Part shown: piece by piece, positions 31,085 through 41,533 of the stretch
Layout of the letters: the number at the start of each line of letters is the position of its first letter
Numbering within the stretch: position 1 is the first letter of the stretch
DNA from: Zasmidium citrigriseum
Lineage: Eukaryota; Ascomycota; Dothideomycetes; Mycosphaerellales; Mycosphaerellaceae
Length of the DNA: 64,000 nt
Direction: 5' to 3'
Assembly (NCBI GenBank): GCA_002786025.1
Contig: NHNW01000014.1
Span: 62,001 to 126,000 of the forward strand
Made by a program: the position numbers and the translations under genes
Notes under the pieces: model-generated
Databases searched by the model: none
Seen by the model: the letters and a program-made list of their open reading frames with translations, nothing else
What the model was told of the DNA's origin: nothing

Positions 31085-32135
31085 ATGTTCTCCCGCCTCA
31101 ATCAACTTGCCCGTCACCTTTCGCGTCCTCTGCCCAATTACTTGCACAACAGCGCCGCTCGATCAGGACTCTTGACGTCACGGCCCACGAGCATCATGGC
31201 GGCGGCAGAGAATAGCAAGAAGATGATCCATACCGCCGGGTGTATAATAATAGGGGATGAAGTGTTGGGTGGGAAGGTAAATCATACCGAAATCCTTCAT
31301 TCCCACTCAACAACTGAGACCAATGGCTGAGATGCAGACATAGACTGTAGATACGAATTCGGCCTGGTTCGCCAAATACTGCTTCTCCCTCGGCATAACC
31401 CTCAAACGCATCGAAGTAATCGCCGACGACGAATCCGAAATCATCGAAGCCACCCGCCGCATGTCCTCCTCCTACGACCTCGTCGTCACCTCCGGCGGCA
31501 TAGGCCCCACCCACGACGACATAACCTACCAATCCATCGCCAAGGCCTTCGACCTCCCCCTAGTCCTGCACGAAGTCGCATATGAAAAAATGAAGAAACT
31601 CAGCAAACCGCATCCGAGTCAGAAGGATTTCAGCTGGGATGTGGATTCTCCTGCGCGAAGGGCGAAGTTGAGGATGATTCAGTTGCCGTATGATAAGGGT
31701 TTGCCCGATGAGGATCAGGTTATCTTTGTGAGCGAGGATTTATGGGTGCCGATTAGTGTTGTGAATGGGAATATTCATATCCTGCCTGGGATTCCCAGGT
31801 TGTTTGAGAAGATGTTGGATGGGTTGAAGCCGAGGATTTTGCCCCGGCTGGTGGATCCGGAGGGGAAGGGCGTGCATAGAATCCTCTTCAGCACGCCGTT
31901 GGCGGAGAGTGAGGTCGCAGATTACTTGACCCAACTGTCGTCCAAGGTCGAGAGCAAGGGTGTCAAGGTCGGGAGCTATCCAAGATGGGGCAAGTCGAGA
32001 AACACTGTGACACTGGTCGGCAAAGACAAAGACTTTATGGAGTCTTTGGTGCCCGAAGTGTCTGAGGGCGTCAAGGGGAGAAGAGTGCAGGTTGAAGGCG
32101 AAGATGACGATGAAGGCAGCGATAAAGACACTTGA
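31085..32135 (+). CDS. molybdopterin-binding-fold protein (CinA N-domain/FLAD1-like)
   Basis: Exons 31085-31276 and 31344-32135 join in frame to 327 residues. The MoaB/MogA-like fold is clear: TAGCIIIGDEVLGGKTVDTNS, then DLVVTSGGIGPTHDDITYQSIAKAF, and further VFVSEDLWVP-like and NGNIHILPGIPRLFEKML segments. These match the stand-alone N-terminal domain of CinA and of human FLAD1. The first ~37 residues are basic, Arg/Leu/Ser-rich and acid-free, like a mitochondrial presequence; an inner ATG (MAAAENSKK) could give a cytosolic form. No FAD synthetase (PAPS reductase-like) domain follows. An acidic tail (EDDDEGSDKDT) ends it. The reaction is unknown. Confidence 0.85.
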
Positions 32136-32461
32136 GAGCCTCCAAAAAGCTGCTTGCCGAGCTCTGTACGTCCCATCTCTCATTGTCTTTTTCTACTGCT
32201 CACAGGTGTACATACATCTCTTCATCGACATCACCAAGGCGTGATCTGGATGACAGGTTGCGGCGTCGAACCTGATCTCGGCGGCGACTTTGCTTCTTCC
32301 GACGTAACACTGAACGAGTGCATCCTCGCGATCTCAGTCTTGCGCTGTGCCTTCACTTCAGCAGACCCTTGAGCCCGAAGACGAGCGGCCTCTTCGGCGT
32401 GGTCAGGGTCATAACGAACCGTAGTCCGGGTTTTCCCTTCTTCGCCGCGTAAGTCAGAAAA
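32136..32461. other. intergenic between convergent genes
   Basis: 326 bases between the MPT-fold gene and the 3' end of the receptor-like pseudogene. Nothing recognised. Confidence 0.5.
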
Positions 32462-33926
32462 CTAGTCGACTTCGCTCTGACGCCGAACGCGGGAATTCGA
32501 ACCTGATGATAGTCGCGATTCTTGACTGCGCTCCCGTCGGCTTTCCCTGGGCGGCATCAACTCACTCCGCGCTTGTCGAGATATAGCGGACTTTAGGCTG
32601 GAGAAGGGACTGCTGAAAGCAGTGTGGTTCGACATTCGCGACGAGCGCTGACTGCGTGACGGAGACGATGCTGGGACCGATGTCTGCGCGAAGGATCGTC
32701 GTTTGGCCCAGGTGATCCGACGACTTTTGAATGACCATGGTCCAATTCGGCCGCTGGACGATCTGGCGGCTGGCTTGGGCTCTTGCACCGGTGGTGGCAA
32801 GGTTGGTTGTGCGAACGATCGTCTTCGATCCCAGGTGATTGCCCTTGTCGATCCAGCCGAGGGCGATGGCAATGCTGGTGTCATCTGCGGCGGTTGATGC
32901 GAGGGCAGACGTATGACCATGGGGGGCCGCATCTGGTTGGAACCGCCAGCTGCTGACCCGGAGTAGGAGTTTCCGGTCGGTGGACGTAGAGGATCTGTTG
33001 GAGATCTGAATGCGCCTCCCTCGAACACGACGAAGAATGGCTTTGCGCAAGGCACGGTTGCCAGGATGATGTTGACGTGCAAGGTCACGTTCGAGATAAT
33101 GCTGGTGTCGGTTCGGTCTTTCGTGGGGTCGGTGCCATGAAGTGAGAAGTACATATACTTCAGGCGCACTATCATGGGTGCGAGAAGCCCGCAGGGTCAG
33201 TCAATCGCTGTGTGCATCCAGGGGGACAGGGTATCGTACTCACAACAGCCGTATTGCAAAAGCAGCCAAGACTTTGCCTTTGGAAGAGACGGGCATTCTG
33301 ACGTGCTAGACCAGGATGACTGCTGTTTTGACGATGAAAAGCTCAATCAGAATGCTGATGATGCCGTTGCCGAGCCAGACATGCCATCTGTCGATTTCAC
33401 ATTGGTACGAGTCCTCGATCATCCATGGACTGGGGAAGTCGCACGCAAATGCGACCAGCAGGATCGAAATCAATGCGCAGGCACCACTGATCGCTGCCAG
33501 ACCATACGCCATGATCAGATGCATGCGCACCTTGGCAATGCGTCCGATCAGCGCCGCCACTGAGATCTGAGCGAAGCTTGCCGCAAGGAAGTAGAAGAAG
33601 TTCTGGATGTACAGAACCAGAAAGAACTCATTCTCATTTTCTGCGTAGTTTGGATTGTCCTGGCTTTCTCCGCCCAGGCCCAGGGAGACGTTGACCAGGG
33701 TGAGGGCGGAAAAGGCGACCCCGAACAAAGTAGCAGCTGCGCAGGCAGCATCATCCCAACCGAAAGGCCCGTTGACTTTCTTACGGAGGAAGACGCGCAT
33801 CCAGAAGACGAAGACAGTCCAGGTGACGGCGGTGGTGGCGACTATAGCAATGTACTGCGACCCGCCGGCGAGGTGAAAGGGGCCGTCATCAGGGACTCCG
33901 TCCGGGGCGAGCGTATTATTCGCCAT
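32462..33926 (-). pseudogene. PTH11-like rhodopsin-domain 7TM protein, interrupted
   Basis: From the ATG at 33926 the frame gives a fungal rhodopsin-domain membrane protein with helices 1-5 (GGSQYIAIVATTAVTWTVFVFW, GWDDAACAAATLFG, FFLVLYIQNFFYFLAASFAQISVAALIGR, IISILIELFIVKTAVILV). It then meets TAG at 33306-33308, exactly where the family has LVW before a loop. The same frame continues HVRMPVSSKGKVLAAFAIRLL to a GTGAGT donor at 33243. The next part, starting near 33168 (VRLKYMYFSLHGTDP, VPCAKPFFVVFEGGAF), is clearly family-like, but no splice choice brings it into frame; one base is out of phase. The Ser/Arg-rich tail stops at 32462. So one nonsense codon and one frame break are present. A 27-base intron ending at the TAG is formally possible but too short. 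Confidence 0.65.
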
Positions 33927-34268
33927 ACATTTCGAATAGAGATGATTGTGGTAGGCCGACTGAGGTGGTTTGCTGAGGAGTTGCTTGCTGGAGAATGGGG
34001 CAGCGATGGGCGGGAGTGATCAATGGGAATGCATGCGTTGACGGCGAGGTGACACGCTGGACGCTCACACTTGCCTCAGGTCCTGCATAGACCGCATTGC
34101 CGCTCGGCTGCATCGGCGACGAGTTCGGGGCAGGGACGGACATGCAGCGGCAAGGCGCAGAGCGCTACTGCTTCCCAGGCCATATCGCCTCCTCGTCCTC
34201 CCTCGCCACCAACACCACCTGGACATCTTACCGCGCCATCATCCGTCCGTCGGCATCGCTCCGCCAGC
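33927..34268. promoter_or_regulatory. divergent promoter of the receptor/permease pair
   Basis: 342 bases between the two head-to-head start codons. No clear TATA box. Co-expression is an inference from layout. Confidence 0.4.
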
Positions 34269-35999
34269 ATGGCCCCGCCCGAGTCCTACATCACGCCTCA
34301 CCTGCCCTATCGCAGCAACTCGGAGAAGTTGTCGCCCACCGAGAGCAGCGTGGGAACACCAACGGAAACCTATCATGCCGCCCTCGACCACCACGGCAAT
34401 ATGCGGTCTCCATTCCTAACGAGCGCTGCTGACTCCAAGACGCCGGCCACTCCCCAGAAGTTGACTCGCAAGCAAGAGATCCAAAACGACTTCCGCCATC
34501 TCGCCTGCATTGGCTTCACCTCGCTCGTCATGGGGACCTAGGAGCTCCTTCTCACCGCAAATCTTCCTGCGCTCACCAATGGAGGCCTCCCGACACTCTT
34601 CTGGTCGATGATCTGGTGCTATATCGGCCAGCTGTTTGTTGTCTTGTCTTTGGCGGAGCTGAGCAGCATGGTGCCCATGACTGGAGGCCAGTACCAATGG
34701 GTAAGCGTCTTTGCTCCTCTCCGCTATCAGAAACCCTGGGCCTACTTCTCAGGCTGGCTGTGTTCCATCGGATGGCAAGCTCGATTCAGTGCGGATTGTT
34801 TCGTGGTGGCCGGCACGGTCCAAGGGCTGATCATGATCAATAATCCGCATTTCGACGACGATCGGTGGCAGGTTAGCCTCCTGACCATTCTAACAGCCAT
34901 CCTCGTTTCAGCCTTCAACGCGCTGGCTGCTGGTCACTTATCCATCGCCGAGGGATTCTTTGCAATATGCCACGTATTTGCTTTCGTGCCCATCGTGGTG
35001 TCGCTTTGGGTCCTGGGTCCGGCTCATTCATCGAGAGAGGTCTTTCTTGAATTCACTGACCATGGCGGCGGATGGAAGTACAGCGCCATGATGCCTCTCA
35101 TTGGACAGATCAGCAGCATGTTTGTGGTACAGGGCAGCGATGCCGTTGTACACATTGCGGATGAAGTCGAGGATGCCGGAGTCCTGATGCCACAATGCAT
35201 GCTTTGGGCGTTTGTCCTCAATATACCCATGACACTCATCATGCTGGTCACCTTCTGCTACAAAATGGGCGATGTAACCCAGGCGGTACACGGCGTCTTC
35301 CCGCCATTCATAACGGCTTTTCAATTCTCGTTTGAATCGACTCAGGCCACAACAGCTTTCAGCGTCGTCATTCTGTGCTTGCTATTCATGATCGCAGTCA
35401 GCACCATGGTTGCCACGTCTCGACACCTTTTTGCTTTTGGGTATGTCTACAAATTCGCTATGTTGTTCCTGACTGAAATTGATGAATGCAGTAGACGAGA
35501 AGTGGCGCTTTACTATCCCAGCTGGTTCAGCAAAATCAATCTCCGGCTCAAGGTACCGCTGAATGCGATCCTCAGCACGACGCTCTTCACCACAATCATA
35601 GCCCTCGCCACGCTACAGTGTGAATCGACGCTCACAACGATGCTTGCTCTCTCAACAGCCTGCTTGATGTCGACTTACATTGCGTCAATTGGCTGTCTGA
35701 CCTGGAGGCGTGTTCAAGGAGAGCAGTTGCCAACAGCACGCTGGTCACTAGGCCGTGCCGGACTTCCCATCAACTGCCTTGCTGTCTTGTACTGCACCTG
35801 GTGTTTCTTCTGGGCTTTCTGGCCCAGATACGCCCATGCAACTGGCGAAAATTTTCAGTGGACCATTGTCATTTTCACCGTGGTTGTCATCCTCATGGTG
35901 CTGTGCTACAGGGGCGGCAGGAAACGAAAACGCAGTTATGGAGAGAACGACGCTGCCTACACTCTCCAGCCGGTGCCCTTGTGGAGTGATAGTGATTGA
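34269..35999 (+). pseudogene. APC-family amino acid/choline permease with internal TAG
   Basis: Exons 34269-35440 and 35492-35999 span 560 codons of one frame. The start MAPPESYIT is followed by a hydrophilic N-terminus and then the APC permease signature: HLACIGFTSLVMGT-TAG-ELLLTANLPALTNGG (expected TWE), YIGQLFVVLSLAELSSMVPMTGGQYQW, VQGSDAVVHIADEVEDA, RHLFAFGRRE and LKVPLNAIL. About 12 membrane helices are present. The only fault is TAG at 34539-34541, which replaces a Trp found in this family just before the first helix breaks. The intron (51 bases, GTATGT..GCAG) is a multiple of three and also open. A restart at a downstream Met would lose helix 1. Uga4/GABA-permease-like; substrate unknown. 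Confidence 0.7.
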
Positions 36000-36106
36000 T
36001 GGAGAGGGGAATTGTAAATCAAATGCTGCTGATTGAGAGGCTAGTGTTACAAATCCTAAAGATGAATGCTCGCTCGCCATGCTAATCATCATTCAAATGT
36101 CCACAT

Positions 36107-37210
36107 TCAATGCCAACCGAGAGATCTCGCTGGCTTACTGACCTCACTTTCGCTGTCTGAGCGTACTATCGGATCATGAGCATCTTGCTTCGATGCCAAC
36201 GAGGGGTCGCTTCTGAGACCTTCACCTCCAGCCACAACTGAAGGCGACCATCTCTTGCAGTCTCCAAGGCGATCAGAAGTAAGGCCAGCGCTCCCAGGAT
36301 GACGCATTCCACGCTCCAGCTGTCGCTCATACGAGACTTGTCGCAATCTCTCCGTCTCGGCTTTGGTCAAGTGCAGGTAGATTTCAACGCCGACAGCATG
36401 CATGAGCAAAGCTAGCCACAGAGCCATACCGAAAGAGAGCTCGAAAGGTGCTGCGACCTCTTCAATACCCATCGGGTTCTGGAAATTGGCGTGCACGGCC
36501 GTGTATCCTGTGGGGTCTTCTCGACAAGCAGCGTATCTCTCCGTGTTGCCCCCGGATCCGGCAATCTGTTCGCAAGGCATGGCGATGTAGTAGGATCCAA
36601 TCTTGCTGATGATGGCCACAGAGATGATCATGATGATTCGTAGGGTGATGATACTTCCAGCATAGAACCAGCAGCGAAGCATCCAGGCGCGGTGTTGTTC
36701 GATTTGCAGACGCTTGATGTTGACATACGCCAGGATAGCACTGACGGTCGTGGAGATGGCGAGGATTCCAACTCCGGCTTGCGTCGCCAAAGTCCCGCCA
36801 AAAGCTCTTCGCACGATCATCAGCGCGCCAACATTCCCGACCAGCAAGAGCAGCACCACGACATAACCATTGATCCGGTGCAGTAACAACGCCTTATACC
36901 GCACGATCGGGATGAACTGGACCACTGCGAGTATTCCAGCGGGAATGATGCAGATAAGGTGGATATGAATTCCGATGTTGTAGAGCATTTTGCTGCGATA
37001 CCAGTATGCTTCTCCAGGGGCTGCGCCTGGCAGGAAGTTGGCGTTGACGTTCATGTAGGAGGCCCGAGCGAGGGAGAAGCCTAGGAGGGCGCCGGCGAAG
37101 ATGAAGAAGAGGATGAAGTTGTAGCCTTTTTTGAAGCCGATGGGGTTGTAGATTTTGCGCGTTGTAAGGATGAAGGTGTTGGGGTTGGGGTTGGGTGTGT
37201 TCGCGACCAT
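36107..37210 (-). CDS. DUF2306-type multi-pass membrane protein
   Basis: 367 residues if MVANTPNPN at 37210 is the start; the frame is open to another ATG at 37324, which would add 38 low-complexity residues. Eight or so hydrophobic segments are visible (YNFILFFIFAGALLGFSLA, IGIHIHLICIIPAGILAVVQFI, GYVVVLLLLVGNVGALMIV, GVGILAISTTVSAILAYVNI, ITLRIIMIISVAII, FELSFGMALWLALLMHAV). Conserved His residues lie in IHIHLI, LLHRINGY and EQHRAWMLR, typical of DUF2306/DUF2306-like fungal proteins of unknown function that resemble haem-binding membrane families. A hydrophilic C-tail follows. The gene is divergent from ALG2. Confidence 0.8.
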   Translation of the reverse strand: MVANTPNPNPNTFILTTRKIYNPIGFKKGYNFILFFIFAGALLGFSLARASYMNVNANFLPGAAPGEAYWYRSKMLYNIGIHIHLICIIPAGILAVVQFIPIVRYKALLLHRINGYVVVLLLLVGNVGALMIVRRAFGGTLATQAGVGILAISTTVSAILAYVNIKRLQIEQHRAWMLRCWFYAGSIITLRIIMIISVAIISKIGSYYIAMPCEQIAGSGGNTERYAACREDPTGYTAVHANFQNPMGIEEVAAPFELSFGMALWLALLMHAVGVEIYLHLTKAETERLRQVSYERQLERGMRHPGSAGLTSDRLGDCKRWSPSVVAGGEGLRSDPSLASKQDAHDPIVRSDSESEVSKPARSLGWH

Positions 37211-37585
37211 CTTGGTAGTAGTGGTTCTCCTTTTGTTCTTTGTATTGGATGGAGAGTGTATAAAAGACGGTGTTGGAGTGCTGAACTGTAGGGAGAATGA
37301 AGGCCACCTACCGTGTCCAGACATACATTATATACCAATCTACAATCCGCAACCCAGCGGCCCTCTCCCAGGTCACAGCTATGTTTGTAACACAAAGCAC
37401 CACCATCGTCACCGACGTGAAGTCCCCTCGAAGGATTCCACTAGTCCGCTTCTGTCACCTTTCTGCGAAGCCCACCCTCATCAACCAATCATCTTCCCGG
37501 CCGTAATTAGCTAAGCCTTCACGTGTCAAGATCGATCTCAGATTCGCGACCAGATCGCATCTTCCAAGAACTACACCATACAGTC

Positions 37586-39184
37586 ATGGCAAAGAACATT
37601 GCTCCGGTCCACGGACGAAACATCGTCTTCGTCCACCCGGACCTGGGCATCGGCGGCGCGGAGAGATTGGTGATTGACGCGGCGGTGGGATTACAGAATT
37701 TGGGACATAAGGTGACGGTTTTGACCAGCTATCGGAATAAGGAGCATTGTTTTGAGGAGGCGAGGGATGGTATGTTCATATCACTTCTCTCTGTGAGGAA
37801 GGGAGGATGCTAAAGGAGTGAAAGGCTGAGATCTGAATTCGAAGGCACCCTCGATGTCCGCGTGCGCGGCGATGCGCTCTTCCCTGCTTCCATCGGCGGC
37901 CGGCTGAGTATTCTGTTCTCGATATTGCGACAATTGAGTCTCGTTGCGAGTACTGGGCTCGTGTCAAGCGAGTTGAAGACTCTGGATCCGGACGTCTTCA
38001 TCGTGGATCAACTGAGTGCTTGTGTGCCTTTCTTCCGACTACTCTACCCCAAAGCCAAGGTGCTTTTCTATGGACACTACCCGGATCGATTGCTCGTCAA
38101 AGAGGAGGATGGGTATAGGAAATATCTCAAGAGACTGTATCGCATACCTTTCGATGCGCTGGAGGGGTGGAGTACCGGGTGCTCGGACAGCATTGTGGTC
38201 AACAGCAAATACACACGCTCGATTTTCCGACAGACGTTTCCGAGTATGCGGTCGCGGGAGCTGAAGGTCATATACCCGTGCGTGGATACCAATGAGACGA
38301 AGAATGGGGTTGGGGAGGAGACGCTTTGGCCGGATAAGAAGATTCTGCTGAGTATCAATCGGTTTGAGGGCAAGAAGAATCTGGATCTGGCGATCAAGGC
38401 TTATGCACAGTTGAGTCCTGACGAGAGGAAACGGGCGAGACTGGTAGTCGCAGGAGGTTTTGATCCGAGGAACCATGAGAACAATATCACGCATAAACAT
38501 TTGCAGGGCTTGTCGGAGTCGTTGAATCTGCGGCATGCGACGTTCCGGAGTAAGGATACGGCGTTGACGGATGTGGAGAGCGATGATGTGGATTTGCTGT
38601 TTTTGCTGAGCATTCCGCATGAGTTGAAGCAGCGACTGTTGCATTCTGCTGGACTGTTGCTGTACACGCCGAGGAACGAGCATTTCGGCATCGTCCCGCT
38701 GGAGGCCATGCTTGCTGGAGTTCCTGTTCTGGCGACGAACACCGGCGGACCGCTGGAGACTATCTACGATGGCAGGACGGGATGGCTGAGGAGTCCCGAC
38801 AAAGTCGAGCAGTGGACGGACGTCATGCGAAAACCTCTCATCCCTTCGAGCGCCGACAATCTGCAAGCCATGGGCCAGAAGGGCAAGGAGAGAGTCCTTG
38901 CGGAGTTCAGCCAGACGAAGATGAGCCGGTCCTTTGACGAGGAGGTGCAGCGTTTGGTGCAGAGCAACACGCCTCGACCAAACATCTTCTCTCCGTGGTT
39001 CTTTGCCGCGGTCGTCGTGACTATCCTCGCGATCATCGGAGGCATTTTCATGATGAGGTTCACTTTATACGCTCTTGCTGCAGGACCGACGACAGCGAAG
39101 AGCGTCGCCGCCAATGGGACGCCTGTTGCGAATGGAGCTCCGATTGCAAATGGGACACCGGCTGGATCCAAGGTGGAGTTGTAA
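37586..39184 (+). CDS. ALG2: alpha-1,3/1,6-mannosyltransferase Alg2
   Basis: Exons 37586-37769 and 37845-39184 join in frame to 507 residues. N-terminal GT-B landmark: [21 protein letters not shown]. Middle: [26 protein letters not shown] and YPCVD. The C-terminal donor site of GT4 enzymes: [16 protein letters not shown] and [32 protein letters not shown]-terminal hydrophobic segment ([19 protein letters not shown]) anchors it to the ER. Alg2 adds the second and third mannoses to the dolichol-linked N-glycan precursor on the cytosolic face. The last ~30 residues are a low-complexity repeat of NG[TA]P units after the anchor. Confidence 0.95.
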
Positions 39185-39421
39185 CATTCGGTTTGCACAT
39201 CTGCTTCGATTCAGCAACGACTCGACAGAAAGACCTCCAATAGATGGCGTTTGCGGGAACTTGCATCTTGATATCCCGCCTTTTTGGCATGCGACACTTT
39301 GAGGCGTTCAAACCGGATGTTGGCGTTGTACATGTGAATGTTCATAAGCTACAAATAATGCTAATGCACTCCATTTCACAGACGTAAACCTACTCCTTCC
39401 CCCTCTTTCCCTCCAAAGTCA

Positions 39422-40838
39422 TCACCGCACCGCCGCCAAACTCACACTCCCCCTCCCAACATCAAACTCCACAACCACATTTCTCAAAAACGCATCCCCC
39501 AGAATACTCGGCCCATCCCCCGCATCCTGAATCCCCACAATACAACCCCCCGTACTCGCATCATAACCTCCATCTCTCGGCAAAAGAGCATCCTGTCCCG
39601 CAATATAAAAATCCTGGCCCCCGATCCGGACCGCGAGGGACGGAGGCGTGGCTTCGCAGTCGTTTTGCCAGAGGCCCGCTGAGGAGATGTAGGTGGATGG
39701 GGGCGAGAAGGCTTGGTTTATGGCTTTGGTGAGGGAGGTGGGGAGGTAGATGAGGGTTGTGCCGCTGTCGAGGATTACGGGGGAGGAGGAGGAGGGGGTG
39801 AAGTCGCCGTTGGCGTAGGATTGGGCGAGGTCCGCGTAGGTGTTTGCTTGTTGGGTCAGGGGTTGGTTTTGGAGGATGAAGCCGTCGGGGATGATGGTGT
39901 AGTAGCTGAAATTGGTTGCTGTGAGTGGATTGGGAGATAACTGGACGGAGCGGAGGGGTGTGCTGGCTGTTGGGTTGGAGAGGCCGGCGCCAAGTGTCAA
40001 CTGGCCAGCGACGCTCTCATCCATCGTATTGCGTCCCAACTGCAACGTAAACACAGGCGGTACGAGCCCTTGCTGAATCGCGTTGAAGAAGAATGGCGCG
40101 TATGGGACTTGTGTGTCTCCATACACCGTCTCCTGCGTCGCGGCCGTCAGACTTGGGTACGCAAAACCCATCAGTCCGCTGGTCTCGCTGTCCCCTTGCC
40201 AGAAGCCTTCTGTCACGAGCGCGACTTCTTGGTTCGGGACTGTTAGGCCTGCGAGGGTCACCGTCGTGGTATACATGGATCCGAGGAGGAACTCGCCGTC
40301 GCCGTAGGTAATGTTGAACTCTTGTGCGCCGATCTGGCCTGAGGAGATGTCGGCGTTGTAGGTTGGGCCGAGGGAGCAGACGGACTGTGGTCTAGAGGGG
40401 GGATGTCAGTCTCCTAGTCTTGTTTGTCGGGATAGGATGGAGGAATACTGTGAAGAGCCATCGGGACCTAGACAGTCGAAGGTTGAAGTTGGGATCCACA
40501 GGTCGCTGGAGCCGGTGTCCAAATGAACTTGGAAGGACTGGCCTCCGAAATCGATTTCCACGGCGTAGCCTCCTCCGCCTTCGACGGATTCGAGGTGGGA
40601 GGCAAATTGGGGTCGTTGTTGAGATAAAGCTATTGATGCGGTCAGCAAACGGAAGTCCAATGGGGTTGTTCGCTCTGCACACACCTCTCGAGCTGGCTGG
40701 ACTTGAGCCTGCCCGTTTCAAGTCGACGACCTTGTTGCCTAAGTGGTCATGGCGCCGATTCTTGTGCTTGTGCTTTTGAGAGGCGTTAGCACCGTGAGCA
40801 AGGGCGGCCAGCACCACTAGCAGTCGTATCAGGAGCAT
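39422..40838 (-). CDS. secreted pepsin-like aspartic protease (A1)
   Basis: Exons 40838-40685, 40629-40449 and 40391-39422 join in frame to 434 residues. The signal peptide (MLLIRLLVVLAALAHGANA) is followed by a basic propeptide-like region (KHKHKNRRHDH). Catalytic motifs: VHLDTGSSDLWIP (first Asp) and VILDSGTTLIYLP (second Asp), with the flap Tyr in FNITYGDGEF. Near the end, SILGDAFLRNVVVEFDV is typical of the C-lobe. Cysteine pairs agree with OPSB-like/candidapepsin-like fungal A1 enzymes. No GPI tail is evident, so it is probably extracellular. Substrate preference cannot be read from the sequence. Confidence 0.93.
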
Positions 40839-41533
40839 CGTGAGTGCGCCATAGTATCTCTAACTCAGAGAAAACGACCGTTATATGCACGTTCATGATC
40901 AAGAATCTTGACGAAACGGACTTCATCATAGACGACAGATTCAATGTCTCAGTGAAGACGAAAGGGCTCCAATCATACCGACGTGAAAAGTGCTGCAGAG
41001 GCGTTTGAGATGAACCAGAGCGCTCCATCGCAATGATTCAGAGGAGCTCACTGACGACGCACCGGCAAAGTCGTTCTCGGCGATCGCCAAACAAGATCAA
41101 GGGAGGAAGTGTTGTTGTCATCGAAAGCAACTTCAAGCAGGCACTGCTTCACCCGAGTAACAGGATGGTAAGACCAGAGGAGCGTAACTCGTCAGTGAAA
41201 CAGGGGCTTGGCATCATTCCGTTTCGTGTGTCTTGGTGCACCGGTGGATTGCAGAAACTGGAGACAGGTCCGGAGTGCTGCCTCGCTGCCTGTTGCATAC
41301 ATCGCGAACGGCCGGTTGCAGCAGTTTGGAAATGCTCCACTGTGGTTCAGAGGGGGTGCTGAAGAGAGGGTAAAACTGGTCGACAAGACCCTATGATTTG
41401 TCGTGTATCTGCTATGCATTAGAACTAGCTCTGTTGCATCCAGCGTAAGTGACATTTGTCAATGTCCTGTACCCAAAGTAAAGCCAATGCAAGTCTCTCA
41501 TACCCCTTACACGTTACCTTGTTGCTATCAATT
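40839..41533. other. intergenic, protease promoter
   Basis: About 695 bases. Short frames on both strands contain no motif. It presumably holds the promoter of the aspartic protease and the 3' flank of the GH47 gene. Confidence 0.5.

Noticed and set aside
33306..33332. 27-base GT..AG interval that would remove the receptor TAG
   Set aside because: Too short for a spliceosomal intron here (others are 49-75 bases) and it would delete family-conserved membrane residues.
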